Assembly (NCBI GenBank): GCA_022653735.1
Contig: JALCSU010000001.1
Span: 62,001 to 126,000, forward strand
Reading direction: 5' to 3'
Length of the DNA stretch: 64,000 nt
Origin: Bacteroidales bacterium
GTDB lineage: Bacteria > Bacteroidota > Bacteroidia > Bacteroidales > UBA932
In this document: positions 26,854 to 34,868 of the stretch, piece by piece
Layout of the letters: every line of letters starts with the position of its first letter
Numbering within the stretch: position 1 is the stretch's first letter
Notes under the pieces: model-generated
Databases searched by the model: none
Seen by the model: only the letters and a program-made list of their open reading frames with translations
What the model was told of the DNA's origin: nothing
Made by a program: the position numbers and the translations under genes

Positions 26854-26883
26854 AGCGATAAATAGTTAAGATTATTTCGAAGG

Positions 26884-26891
26884 CAAATGTA
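26884..26891 (-). promoter_or_regulatory. -7 promoter box for the metalloprotease gene
   Basis: TACATTTG on the minus strand, 30 bases before the ATG; matches TAnnTTTG. The inverted repeat begins at the very next base upstream. Confidence 0.6.
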
Positions 26892-26936
26892 TTTCAACTT
26901 AGCCGGTGACAGAAAATATCACCGGCTAAGTTGAAA
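26892..26936. promoter_or_regulatory. Perfect 18-bp inverted repeat covering the -33 region of the metalloprotease promoter
   Basis: Arms TTTCAACTTAGCCGGTGA (26892-26909) and its exact complement (26919-26936) flank nine bases. It directly abuts the TACATTTG box and lies upstream of the expected transcription start, so it is more likely a DNA-level operator than an RNA hairpin. No T tract follows on either strand, which argues against a terminator. Confidence 0.75.
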
Positions 26937-27117
26937 AAACGCAATTTGAAAGGCCTGGAAATAGCATTTTTCGGTGCTAAAAAATTGTAGAAAAATGTTT
27001 TTGGATTTTGCAAATGGCTAAAAAAGGCCTTGTAGCCTCACGGATTATTGATTATCCGTTGAATTCTTGCTCAGGCTGCGTTATTTCCCATATTTTCGCA
27101 TTTTCTGACGAAAAAAT

Positions 27118-27148
27118 TTTGATGCTATGAAAATAATTTACAATTTTG
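27118..27148 (+). promoter_or_regulatory. Promoter of the his operon
   Basis: TTTG at 27118-27121, 19 bases, then CAATTTTG at 27141-27148, one mismatch from TAnnTTTG. Transcription from here would start just before the leader-peptide ATG at 27168. Confidence 0.5.
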
Positions 27149-27167
27149 CTAAGCGAACTAACAAATA

Positions 27168-27227
27168 ATGTTGAACCTATTTCATATTCATTGCCATCAT
27201 TGCCGCTCGAATCGGGAGGTAAGCTGA
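27168..27227 (+). CDS. hisL: His operon leader peptide
   Basis: An ATG opens a 19-codon frame, MLNLFHIHCHHCRSNREVS, ending in TGA. Four of residues 6-11 are histidine (H-I-H-C-H-H), far above chance. It lies between the probable promoter and an intrinsic terminator that directly precedes hisG. This is the layout of ribosome-mediated attenuation: low charged tRNA-His stalls the ribosome on the His codons and prevents formation of the terminator. Its position makes it very likely functional although it is too short to be found by size. The competing antiterminator pairing was not resolved. Confidence 0.82.
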   Translation: MLNLFHIHCHHCRSNREVS

Positions 27228-27256
27228 CTGTGAGTATCTGAACTTAAGATATTTAT

Positions 27257-27298
27257 AAAGACTTGCTTCCTTCATGGCCGCAAGTCTTTTTTATTTTT
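27257..27298 (+). terminator. Attenuator terminator of the his operon
   Basis: AAAGACTTGC (27257-27266) pairs perfectly with GCAAGTCTTT (27280-27289) around a 13-base loop, followed by a T-rich tract TTTTATTTTT. It ends about six bases before the hisG ATG, so it must be conditional if the operon is expressed. Confidence 0.88.
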
Positions 27299-27304
27299 AG
27301 CTAT

Positions 27305-28156
27305 ATGATAAGAATTGCTATTCAGGCCAAGGGCCGATTGAGTGAAGACAGCCTCAGCCTGCTGCGAGAGGCAGGAATCGATGTGGATGACAGCAAACGC
27401 CAGTTTCTTCTGCGCTCTAGCAGCCATCCGGCGGAAATTTTATTTTTAAGGGACGACGACATCCCTCAGGCAGTAGCTTTGGGCGTTGCGGACATAGGAA
27501 TCGTAGGCTACAACGAAGTGCTGGAGAAAGGCGAGGACGTGGAGATTATAGATAAGCTCGGGTTTGGGAGTTGCAGGGTTTCACTGGCTGTGCCAAAGGG
27601 GGAGCATTACGCTGGGCTTGAATATTTCAACGGCAAGAGAATAGCCACATCTTACCCGAATATCCTGTCTAAATTTCTGAAAGAAAAGAATATAGATGCG
27701 AAAATCAGCGTCATTGAGGGGTCTGTGGAAATAGCCCCTGCCGTCGGGATGAGCGATGCCATTTTCGACATCGTTTCCTCTGGTGGCACCCTCGTCAGCA
27801 ACGGCCTGAAGGAAGTCGAGAAGGTGGTCTTTTCCCAGGCGGTGCTGATAAAAGGGAAAAACGTCAGCAAAGACAAACTTTCAGCATTGGAGCAGATAAA
27901 ATTCCGCCTGAATGCAGTGAGAGACAGCAAAGGTCTTAAATATCTGCTTATGAACATTCCGAATTCGCAAATCGAAGAGGCCATAAAGATAGTGCCAGCG
28001 ATGCGAAGCCCGACCATCCTGCCTCTGGCGCAGGAGGGTTGGTCCTCGCTGCACTCGGTGGTGAAAGAGAATGTGCTCTGGGAGAAGATTGAGCAATTGA
28101 AGCAGGTAGGCGCCGAAGGAATATTGGTTCTGTCAGTCGAAAAAATGGTTCTATGA
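27305..28156 (+). CDS. hisG: ATP phosphoribosyltransferase (HisG, long form)
   Basis: 283 residues from the ATG at 27305 (MIRIAIQAKGRLSEDS). An upstream TTG frame at 27263 runs through the attenuator hairpin and is rejected as a start. ADIGIVGYNEVLE, KRIATSYPNILSKFL and ISVIEGSVEIAPAVG are the PRPP/ATP-binding motifs. The C-terminal about 75 residues (ILMNIPNSQIEEAIKIVPA region) are the ACT-like regulatory domain for histidine feedback, so this is the hexameric long form that needs no HisZ. It catalyses the first committed step. The stop overlaps the hisD start by four bases. Confidence 0.97.
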   Translation: MIRIAIQAKGRLSEDSLSLLREAGIDVDDSKRQFLLRSSSHPAEILFLRDDDIPQAVALGVADIGIVGYNEVLEKGEDVEIIDKLGFGSCRVSLAVPKGEHYAGLEYFNGKRIATSYPNILSKFLKEKNIDAKISVIEGSVEIAPAVGMSDAIFDIVSSGGTLVSNGLKEVEKVVFSQAVLIKGKNVSKDKLSALEQIKFRLNAVRDSKGLKYLLMNIPNSQIEEAIKIVPAMRSPTILPLAQEGWSSLHSVVKENVLWEKIEQLKQVGAEGILVLSVEKMVL

Positions 28157-29439
28157 ATATATTTAAAGTCATTAATCCTCCGCAGTCTGCATGGGACAGC
28201 CTGATTGAGCGTCCATCCGAGCAGGATTCTGACATCGAGGAAGGCGTCAGGGATATATTGAGAAACGTTCAGGAGCGGGGAGATGCTGCCCTGCGAGAGT
28301 ATGAAAAGCGCTTCGACGGGGCTTCGCTTTCGGGCGGGTTCAAGGTCTCCGAAGAAGAAATCGCAGAGGCGGGCGATCTTGTGCCAGAAGATCTTAAGCA
28401 TGCCATCGCTACGGCATATTCAAATATCCTGAAATTCCATATTGCTCAGCTGCCAAAGGAAATCAGGGTGAAAACCTCGCTTGGCGTTACCTGCGTGCAG
28501 AAGTCCGTGCCTATCAATAAGGTCGGCCTCTACGTGCCAGGGGGCAGGGCTCCGCTATTTTCCACGGTGCTGATGCTATGCATCCCTGCGAAAGTCGCCG
28601 GTTGCGAAGACATCATTCTGTGTACTCCTCCCTCTGCTGAAGGCAAGGCAAATCCCTGTATCATTTATGCAGCCACACTCTGCGGAATGAAGAATATTTA
28701 CAAATTGGGTGGTGCGCAGGCGATTGCGGCTATGGCTCATGGCACTGAGAGCATCACGAGGCGAGATAAGATTTTCGGACCGGGCAATCGTTACGTGATG
28801 AAGGCAAAACAGATAGTCGGAATGAGCCAAGTGGCAATCGACATGCCTGCAGGACCTTCCGAAGTGATGGTGCTGGCCGATGAAACATCACAGCCGTCAT
28901 TCGTGGCTGCCGACTTCCTGTCTCAAGACGAGCACGGGCCGGACAGCCAGTCAATCCTTGTCTGCTCCTCTGAAATCATCGCAAAAGCCGTTGAAAGTGA
29001 AATAAATCGCCAGATGACCAAACTGAGCCGTCAGGAAACGATTGCCAAGTCATTGATGCACAGTAAAATAATCGTGCTACCGAATCGAGATGCGATTGCC
29101 AGATTTGCCAATGAATATGCCCCTGAGCACCTTATAATCTCTATGCAGGAGCCTTGGGCGATGGCAGAGAAGATTTATGCAGCCGGCAGCATATTCATAG
29201 GAAATTATTCACCAGAGAGCGCTGGGGACTATGCTTCAGGCACGAATCACACCCTTCCGACAAGTCGCTGGGCAAGGTCTTACAGTGCCCTCGGGGTGGA
29301 ATCCTTCATGCGCAGGATGACCATTCAAGAGTTGTCGAAGGAGGGTTTGGAGGGCATTGGCGGTGCCATTGTGGCCATGGCTCTTGCGGAGGGACTGGAC
29401 GCTCATGCGGCTGCGGTGAAAGCTAGAATTGAAAAATGA
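28153..29439 (+). CDS. hisD: Histidinol dehydrogenase
   Basis: 428 residues. GLYVPGGRAPLFSTVLM, KIFGPGNRYVMKAK, DMPAGPSEVMVLAD, FLSQDEHGPDSQ with zinc ligands, and the C-terminal NHTLPTS are the HisD motifs. It oxidises L-histidinol to L-histidine with two NAD+ steps. It overlaps hisG by four bases; the next gene starts eight bases after its stop. Confidence 0.97.
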   Translation: MNIFKVINPPQSAWDSLIERPSEQDSDIEEGVRDILRNVQERGDAALREYEKRFDGASLSGGFKVSEEEIAEAGDLVPEDLKHAIATAYSNILKFHIAQLPKEIRVKTSLGVTCVQKSVPINKVGLYVPGGRAPLFSTVLMLCIPAKVAGCEDIILCTPPSAEGKANPCIIYAATLCGMKNIYKLGGAQAIAAMAHGTESITRRDKIFGPGNRYVMKAKQIVGMSQVAIDMPAGPSEVMVLADETSQPSFVAADFLSQDEHGPDSQSILVCSSEIIAKAVESEINRQMTKLSRQETIAKSLMHSKIIVLPNRDAIARFANEYAPEHLIISMQEPWAMAEKIYAAGSIFIGNYSPESAGDYASGTNHTLPTSRWARSYSALGVESFMRRMTIQELSKEGLEGIGGAIVAMALAEGLDAHAAAVKARIEK

Positions 29440-29446
29440 TTTTAAT

Positions 29447-31087
29447 ATGAACATATCGAATTTGATTCGCCCTTCAATCAAGGCGCTGGATCCTTATTCC
29501 ACGGCAAGGGACGAATGTGGAGAAAACCGCCCCGAAATATTCCTGGATGCGAATGAAAGCCCGTACGACAACGGCATCAATCGTTATCCTGACCCTCGTC
29601 AGAAGCAGTTGAAGGCAAAGATCGCGGAAATCAAGGGAATTTATTCAGATCAGCTTTTTCTGGGCAATGGAAGCGACGAGGCGATTGACTTGATGTACAG
29701 GATTTTCGCCACGCCTGGCCAAGACAACGCCGTGCTAATGGCTCCGAGCTATGGAATGTATGAGGTAGCAGCCGGAATGAATGACGTTGCGGTCAGGAAG
29801 GTTCGACTGAAAGAAGATTTCTCGCTGGACGTAGATGGAATGCTTTCTGCCACAGATTCTCGCACGAGACTCATGTTCGTTTGCTCCCCGAACAATCCTA
29901 CCGGCAATTCGTTCCCGCAGGAAGACATCGAGAAACTTCTGAGAGATTTCGGCGGAGTAGTGGTCCTGGATGAGGCTTACATAGATTTCTCTAATCGAGG
30001 ATCCTTGGTCCCTCTTATAGAAAAATACCCGAATTTGGTCGTCCTGCAGACGCTATCCAAGGCTTGGGGGATGGCAGGCCTGAGAATCGGTCTTGCGATT
30101 GCCATGCCGGAAATAGTGGCTACGATGAATAAGGTGAAGTACCCTTACAATATTAATATTCTTGCTCAGAAGATGGCTCTGACTAAGCTGGACGAAGATG
30201 CTAAGGATCGCAGGGTGGCGGAAATCATCGGGGATAGGTTCAGAGTCGAGAAAGCTTTGGCAGAGTGCCCGAAGGTGCAGAAAATTTATCCTAGCGATTC
30301 GAACTTCATTCTGGTTAAGGTTACTGATCCAGAGGGGCTTTATGCAAAGCTATTGCAGAATGGGATAATCGTCAGGAACCGCTCGCAGGTGAAAGGCTGC
30401 GAAGGCTGCCTGCGAATCACCATAGGCACCCCATTCGAGAATGACAGGTTGCTGGATGTGCTAGGGGTTGGTCCTGGAAAAGATAGAAATGGCGTTGAAC
30501 GTCTCGGGGAACGTCATGTCAGGCTGACAAGGAAAACGAAGGAAACCAGCGTGTCTCTAGAACTGGATTTGGATAAGGGCGGCATTTCCGAAATTTCCAC
30601 CGGCCTTGATTTCTTCGACCACATGCTGGAGCAGATTCCTCATCACGGAGGAGTGTCGCTGAGGGTAAAGGTCGAGGGCGACTTGCAGGTCGATGACCAT
30701 CACACGATAGAGGACACGGGAATAGCACTCGGCGAGGCGATTAATGCTGCGTTAGGTGACAAGATGGGCATTGCTCGTTATGGCTTTGTTTTGCCTATGG
30801 ATGACTGCGATGCTGCCGTGCTGATGGATTTCGGAGGACGCACGGAATTTCAGTGGAAGGCTGAGTTCCACCGCGAGAAAGTTGGCGACATGTCCACCGA
30901 GATGTTCATGCATTTCTTCCAGTCGGTATGCACTGGAGCGAAGTGTAACCTGCATATCGAGGCGAGGGGCGGGAATGAGCATCACAAGGCCGAAGCTATA
31001 TTCAAGGGATTTGCCAGAACCCTTAGGATGGCGGCCGCGAAGAATGAATTCCCTTATGAAATACCTTCTAGCAAAGGAATATTATGA
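29447..31087 (+). CDS. hisC-hisB: Fused histidinol-phosphate aminotransferase / imidazoleglycerol-phosphate dehydratase
   Basis: 546 residues from the ATG at 29447. Residues about 1-345 are HisC, a PLP aminotransferase: NESPYDNGINRYPDP, CSPNNPTGN, VLDEAYIDF, and LQTLSKAWGMAGLRIG with the PLP lysine. After a linker of about 12 residues, residues about 360-546 are the dehydratase half of HisB: TGLDFFDHMLEQIPHHGG, DDHHTIEDTGIALGEA and NEHHKAEAIFKGFARTLR with its manganese-binding histidines. In most Bacteroidetes the dehydratase is instead fused to an N-terminal HAD phosphatase; no trace of that domain is present. It overlaps hisH by four bases. The histidinol-phosphate phosphatase must be encoded elsewhere. 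Confidence 0.95.
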   Translation: MNISNLIRPSIKALDPYSTARDECGENRPEIFLDANESPYDNGINRYPDPRQKQLKAKIAEIKGIYSDQLFLGNGSDEAIDLMYRIFATPGQDNAVLMAPSYGMYEVAAGMNDVAVRKVRLKEDFSLDVDGMLSATDSRTRLMFVCSPNNPTGNSFPQEDIEKLLRDFGGVVVLDEAYIDFSNRGSLVPLIEKYPNLVVLQTLSKAWGMAGLRIGLAIAMPEIVATMNKVKYPYNINILAQKMALTKLDEDAKDRRVAEIIGDRFRVEKALAECPKVQKIYPSDSNFILVKVTDPEGLYAKLLQNGIIVRNRSQVKGCEGCLRITIGTPFENDRLLDVLGVGPGKDRNGVERLGERHVRLTRKTKETSVSLELDLDKGGISEISTGLDFFDHMLEQIPHHGGVSLRVKVEGDLQVDDHHTIEDTGIALGEAINAALGDKMGIARYGFVLPMDDCDAAVLMDFGGRTEFQWKAEFHREKVGDMSTEMFMHFFQSVCTGAKCNLHIEARGGNEHHKAEAIFKGFARTLRMAAAKNEFPYEIPSSKGIL

Positions 31088-31671
31088 TAGCGATCGTTGA
31101 TTATAAGGCTGGGAATATTCGCTCTGTAGAGAATGCCTTGAAGCGCCTGGAGGCAGATTATCAGGTGACGTCGGATCCGGATGCGATCAGAACGGCTTCT
31201 CACGTGATTCTGCCAGGGGTAGGCGAGGCCTCGAATGCGATGCGCTTTCTCCTGCCATTGGTAGATGTCCTTAAGAGCCTGACTCAGCCTGTTTTAGGAA
31301 TATGCATCGGGCTCCAGCTGATGTGCGCTTCCAGCGAGGAGGGCCCAACGGAGTGTATGAATATATTCGATTCCAAGGTACTGCGTTTCAGGCCATCAGA
31401 AGGAGCAAAAATTCCTCACATGGGCTGGAACACCATCGAGAATCTTCGCAGCCCCCTCTTTAGAGGCATTCAGGAAGGAGCGTTCGTCTATTACGTGCAT
31501 TCCTATTATCCTGAATATTCAGATTCAGAGACAGTTGCATCGACTTATTTCGCAGGCGTCACCTTCAGCGCAGCGATGAATAGAGGCAACTTCTACGGCA
31601 CTCAGTTCCATCCGGAAAAGAGCGGCCCGGTAGGTGAGAAAATCCTTGAAAATTTTTTACGAATATGCTGA
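31084..31671 (+). CDS. hisH: Imidazole glycerol phosphate synthase, glutaminase subunit
   Basis: 195 residues. It starts DYKAGNIRSVENALKRL. The nucleophile motif is VLGICIGLQLM, and the catalytic His-Glu pair is in YGTQFHPEKSG. It releases ammonia from glutamine and channels it to HisF. The start overlaps the hisC-B stop and the stop overlaps hisA by seven bases. Confidence 0.97.
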   Translation: MIAIVDYKAGNIRSVENALKRLEADYQVTSDPDAIRTASHVILPGVGEASNAMRFLLPLVDVLKSLTQPVLGICIGLQLMCASSEEGPTECMNIFDSKVLRFRPSEGAKIPHMGWNTIENLRSPLFRGIQEGAFVYYVHSYYPEYSDSETVASTYFAGVTFSAAMNRGNFYGTQFHPEKSGPVGEKILENFLRIC

Positions 31672-32387
31672 ATTTCACTGTGATACCTGCTATTGACCTC
31701 ATTGGCGGCAAATGCGTGAGGCTCACCCGCGGAGACTACGGCAGCGAGAAAGTTTATTCTACGAACCCCATCGACGTGGCAAAGGATTTTGAGGCCGTTG
31801 GGGTAAAAAGGTTTCACCTTGTGGACCTTGACGGGGCAAAGGCCTCGCAGCCTCAGAATCTGAAGATTTTGGAGGCAATCGCCTCGCAGACAGGGCTGGA
31901 AGTCGAATTCGGTGGCGGAATCAAGTCGTATGAGTCCTTGAAATCGGCGCTGGATTCAGGAGCAAGCTACGTCGTCTGCGGCAGTGTGGCCGTTACCAAT
32001 CCGGAACAGGCTAAAGACTGGATGGAATGCTATAGAGGAAAGATAATCCTCGGTATCGACATCAAAGACGGTGTTGTCGCTACCTGCGGCTGGCTGGAAA
32101 AATCGCAGCTCACAGCAGACGATCTGCTGAAATCCTACGACGGATTGGTTTCAGAAGCTGAGATTACTGAAATTTCTCGTGACGGAACCTTGCAAGGCAT
32201 TGATGCTGAATTTTATGCAGGGATTCAGAAACGCTTCCCAAATGTGCGAATCATCGCAAGTGGCGGTGTGTCCAGCCTTCAAGACTTGGAGATGCTAAAA
32301 GACGTTGGAATTAACGCCGCTATAGTAGGGAAGGCGATTTACGAAGGTCGAATAAATCTAAAAGAAATATGTTGGCGAAACGAATAA
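31665..32387 (+). CDS. hisA: ProFAR isomerase
   Basis: 240 residues, a TIM barrel. [20 protein letters not shown] carries the first catalytic aspartate; [15 protein letters not shown] and [11 protein letters not shown] supply the second aspartate and phosphate loops. It converts ProFAR to PRFAR. It overlaps hisF by 19 bases. Confidence 0.97.
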   Translation: MLNFTVIPAIDLIGGKCVRLTRGDYGSEKVYSTNPIDVAKDFEAVGVKRFHLVDLDGAKASQPQNLKILEAIASQTGLEVEFGGGIKSYESLKSALDSGASYVVCGSVAVTNPEQAKDWMECYRGKIILGIDIKDGVVATCGWLEKSQLTADDLLKSYDGLVSEAEITEISRDGTLQGIDAEFYAGIQKRFPNVRIIASGGVSSLQDLEMLKDVGINAAIVGKAIYEGRINLKEICWRNE

Positions 32388-33127
32388 TACCTTGCCTGGA
32401 TGTCAAGGACGGCGAGGTCGTGAAAGGGATCAATTTCGTCGGCCTCCGAGAGGTCGGTGACCCAGTTGAGATGGGTGCTGAATATTCAAGTCAGGGAGCA
32501 GACGAATTGGTGTATCTGGACATCAGTGCTTCGTTCGAAGGTCGGAAAACCTTCACGGAGCTCGTTTCTGCGATTTCTGAACGCATAAATATTCCGTTCA
32601 CGGTCGGTGGGGGCATTTCGTCTTTCGGCGATGCCGCAAGGCTGCTGGATGCGGGTGCCGATAAGATTACCATCAACACGGCTGCCGTGAACGATCCGTC
32701 ACTGATTACCCACATCGCTTCGCACTATGGTTCTCAATTCGTAGTCGTAACGATCGATGCCCGCAAGGTTGGCGAGGCGTCTTGGAAGGTAACTACCCAC
32801 GGGGGTAAAGTGCTGACCGATAAAGAATTATATTCATGGGCAAAAGAGGCAGAGGATAGGGGAGCGGGGGAGATCCTTTTCACTTCTATGGACCACGACG
32901 GTGAGAAAAAAGGCTACGCCGTAAATGAATACGCCAGATTGTCAGAGCTGCTCTCAATCCCCGTAATTGCCTCTGGAGGAGCGGGTTCTGTGGATGATAT
33001 AGCGGAAGTGCTGACGACCGGCAAGGCAGATGCTGCCCTAGCCGCAAGCATATTCCATTTTGGAGAAATCAAAATCCCGGACCTTAAGCGGCAGCTGGCA
33101 GAAAGAGAAATTTCAGTAAGAATATAA
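32369..33127 (+). CDS. hisF: Imidazole glycerol phosphate synthase, cyclase subunit
   Basis: 252 residues. [19 protein letters not shown] carries the catalytic aspartate, VTIDARK the second, and TVGGGIS and VIASGGAGS the phosphate-binding loops. Using HisH-derived ammonia it forms imidazole glycerol phosphate and AICAR. The ATG lies inside the end of hisA. Confidence 0.97.
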   Translation: MLAKRIIPCLDVKDGEVVKGINFVGLREVGDPVEMGAEYSSQGADELVYLDISASFEGRKTFTELVSAISERINIPFTVGGGISSFGDAARLLDAGADKITINTAAVNDPSLITHIASHYGSQFVVVTIDARKVGEASWKVTTHGGKVLTDKELYSWAKEAEDRGAGEILFTSMDHDGEKKGYAVNEYARLSELLSIPVIASGGAGSVDDIAEVLTTGKADAALAASIFHFGEIKIPDLKRQLAEREISVRI

Positions 33128-33134
33128 ATATTTA

Positions 33135-33743
33135 ATGAATATGTTGAATTTCAATGATTTGAAGAAAGGCCCCGATGGGCTGGTGCCTGCCATCGTGCAG
33201 GATGAATTGACGCTCCAAGTGCTAATGCTCGGCTGGATGAATGCCGAGGCGCTGGAAAAGACTCAGGAAACAGGCTTGGTGACGTTCTGGAGCAGGTCAC
33301 GTGGCCAGCTCTGGACCAAAGGCGAGACGAGTGGGAATTATCTCCATTTGGTTTCGCTCTCTCCTGATTGCGATTCCGACGTGCTTCTCGTGCGGGCAAA
33401 GCCGGACGGCCCTACCTGCCACAAAGGCACGAAGACTTGCTGGGGCGATTCAGTGCCATCCAGCACCGGCTTTATCCGTGAGCTTGAGTCTGTGATTCGT
33501 GGCCGCCATGAACAGATGCCTGAAGGTTCGTACACTGTTTCGCTTTTCAAGGCTGGGATTCCGAGGATGGCACAGAAAGTAGGTGAAGAAGCTGTAGAGA
33601 CCGTGATCGAGGCTGTCAAGGGCGATGGCGAAAGGCTGATTTACGAGGCATCTGATTTAATATATCATTTGCTGGTGCTCCTAGTGAGCAAAGGTTATGG
33701 AATAGCAGATTTAGAGAAAGAATTGCAACGCAGACATGGATGA
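33135..33743 (+). CDS. hisIE: Bifunctional phosphoribosyl-AMP cyclohydrolase / phosphoribosyl-ATP pyrophosphatase
   Basis: 202 residues. The HisI half (about 1-105) has TFWSRSRGQLWTKGETSGN, the DCDSD metal site and GPTCHKGTKTCW zinc cysteines. The HisE half (about 115-202) has YTVSLFKAGIPRMAQKVGEE AVET split by EAxDLxYH-type EASDLIYHLLVLL. It carries out steps two and three of the pathway. It is the last gene of the operon; no clear terminator follows, and a new promoter box for the M48 gene begins 18 bases later. Confidence 0.96.
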   Translation: MNMLNFNDLKKGPDGLVPAIVQDELTLQVLMLGWMNAEALEKTQETGLVTFWSRSRGQLWTKGETSGNYLHLVSLSPDCDSDVLLVRAKPDGPTCHKGTKTCWGDSVPSSTGFIRELESVIRGRHEQMPEGSYTVSLFKAGIPRMAQKVGEEAVETVIEAVKGDGERLIYEASDLIYHLLVLLVSKGYGIADLEKELQRRHG

Positions 33744-33760
33744 TATTCTTAAATTTTATA

Positions 33761-33768
33761 TATTTTTG
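33761..33768 (+). promoter_or_regulatory. -7 promoter box for the M48 protease gene
   Basis: TATTTTTG matches TAnnTTTG, 30 bases before the ATG. Confidence 0.55.
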
Positions 33769-33798
33769 TCCTTTGAAATAGGGTAAAAATCATTAACG

Positions 33799-34641
33799 AT
33801 GAAAAAATGTCTATTATTCTTGATTCCGCTGATGCTTCTAGCCTCGTCATGCGGGACGTCTAATCCTGAATATCTTTTGTCCAGCGGAGCGAAGGTTCTT
33901 CAGGCCGCAACTCTCACTGATGCGCAGATTCAGGCTTATGTCGGTCAGTATGTGACTCAGCTCGATGCTGAGAATAAGGTTCTTCCAGAGAGCAGTCCTT
34001 ACGTAAAGAGGGTCAGGAACATGACGAAAGGACTTACTAGCGTAGATGGCATTCCGCTCAACTTCAAGGTTTATCAGACCAGCGATGTGAACGCTTTCGC
34101 TTGTGCGGACGGCAGCGTGAGAATTTACACGGGCCTTCTGGACTTGATGAGCGATGATGAGGTTTTGGGCGTCGTCGGCCATGAAATCGGCCACGTCGCT
34201 TTGAAACATTCCAGGAAGCAGTTCCAGCAGGCGCTCATGACTTCGGCAGTGAGGGACGCAATCATATCGACGGGAGGCGATGTGGCCGTGCTGACAGCCT
34301 CTCAGTTAGGCGACATCGGCGAAGCACTTGCAAGCTCCAGCTTCTCAAGGAAGCAGGAGTCGCAGGCTGATGATTACGGGTACGATTTCTTGAAGAGCAG
34401 CGGGAAGAACCCTTGGGCCATGGCAATGGCTTTCGAGGAATTGCTCAAGCTTTCTGGCGGCTCTACGGGCAATGGCACTCAGGCAGCGGCAGGCAGCTCT
34501 GTCACTTCGCTGTTCTCTTCCCACCCAGCAACGCAGACTAGGATTCAGAAGATGTCTGAAAGGGCCACGAAAGATGGGTATGTGCGCCCTTCGGCGAAAA
34601 AATCCACCACCGCCGCGACATCATCAGCGAAGAAAAAATAA
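33799..34641 (+). CDS. M48-family metalloprotease lipoprotein (Oma1/LoiP-like)
   Basis: 280 residues. The signal peptide MKKCLLFLIPLMLLASSC ends in a lipobox. VVGHEIGHVALKHSRKQ (His-Glu-x-x-His about 129-133) and the downstream glutamate-bearing QESQADDYGYDFL form the M48 zinc site. NAFACADGSVRIYTGLLDL is the conserved upstream strand. The C-terminal SSHPATQTRIQKM is typical of periplasmic M48 proteases such as LoiP/YcaL, followed by a low-complexity lysine/serine/threonine tail. It probably degrades misassembled outer-membrane proteins. It has its own promoter box after the his operon. Confidence 0.93.
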   Translation: MKKCLLFLIPLMLLASSCGTSNPEYLLSSGAKVLQAATLTDAQIQAYVGQYVTQLDAENKVLPESSPYVKRVRNMTKGLTSVDGIPLNFKVYQTSDVNAFACADGSVRIYTGLLDLMSDDEVLGVVGHEIGHVALKHSRKQFQQALMTSAVRDAIISTGGDVAVLTASQLGDIGEALASSSFSRKQESQADDYGYDFLKSSGKNPWAMAMAFEELLKLSGGSTGNGTQAAAGSSVTSLFSSHPATQTRIQKMSERATKDGYVRPSAKKSTTAATSSAKKK

Positions 34642-34666
34642 TCAATGCTTGGACAATATAAGAAAG

Positions 34667-34694
34667 ACCGGCTTTGCTTCACAGCAGAGCCGGT
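34667..34694 (+). terminator. Stem-loop after the M48 protease gene
   Basis: ACCGGCT and AGCCGGT arms with an inner TGCT/AGCA pair. The following bases are only weakly T-rich (AAATGTCTTG), so termination on the plus strand is uncertain. Confidence 0.45.
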
Positions 34695-34831
34695 AAATGT
34701 CTTGTTGAATAAGAATTTAAGTATGAAAACTTATAACTAATAACCAACTAAAATACTAACAAGAACATTTGATTTAATGCATATTTTGTGCCACACGGCA
34801 GAAAAACGTTACTAATATAGTTGATATTTGT

Positions 34832-34839
34832 TATATTTG
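34832..34839 (+). promoter_or_regulatory. -7 promoter box for the aldose epimerase gene
   Basis: TATATTTG, 29 bases before the ATG at 34869. Confidence 0.6.
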
Positions 34840-34868
34840 CAAAAGAAGAATCAAAAATCCATAAATAT

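Noticed and set aside
26892..26936. Bidirectional terminator
   Set aside because: The stem is perfect but no T tract follows on either strand, and it abuts a -7 promoter box.
27263..27304. Upstream TTG start for hisG
   Set aside because: The added codons would lie within the attenuator hairpin and loop; the ATG at 27305 matches HisG N-termini.
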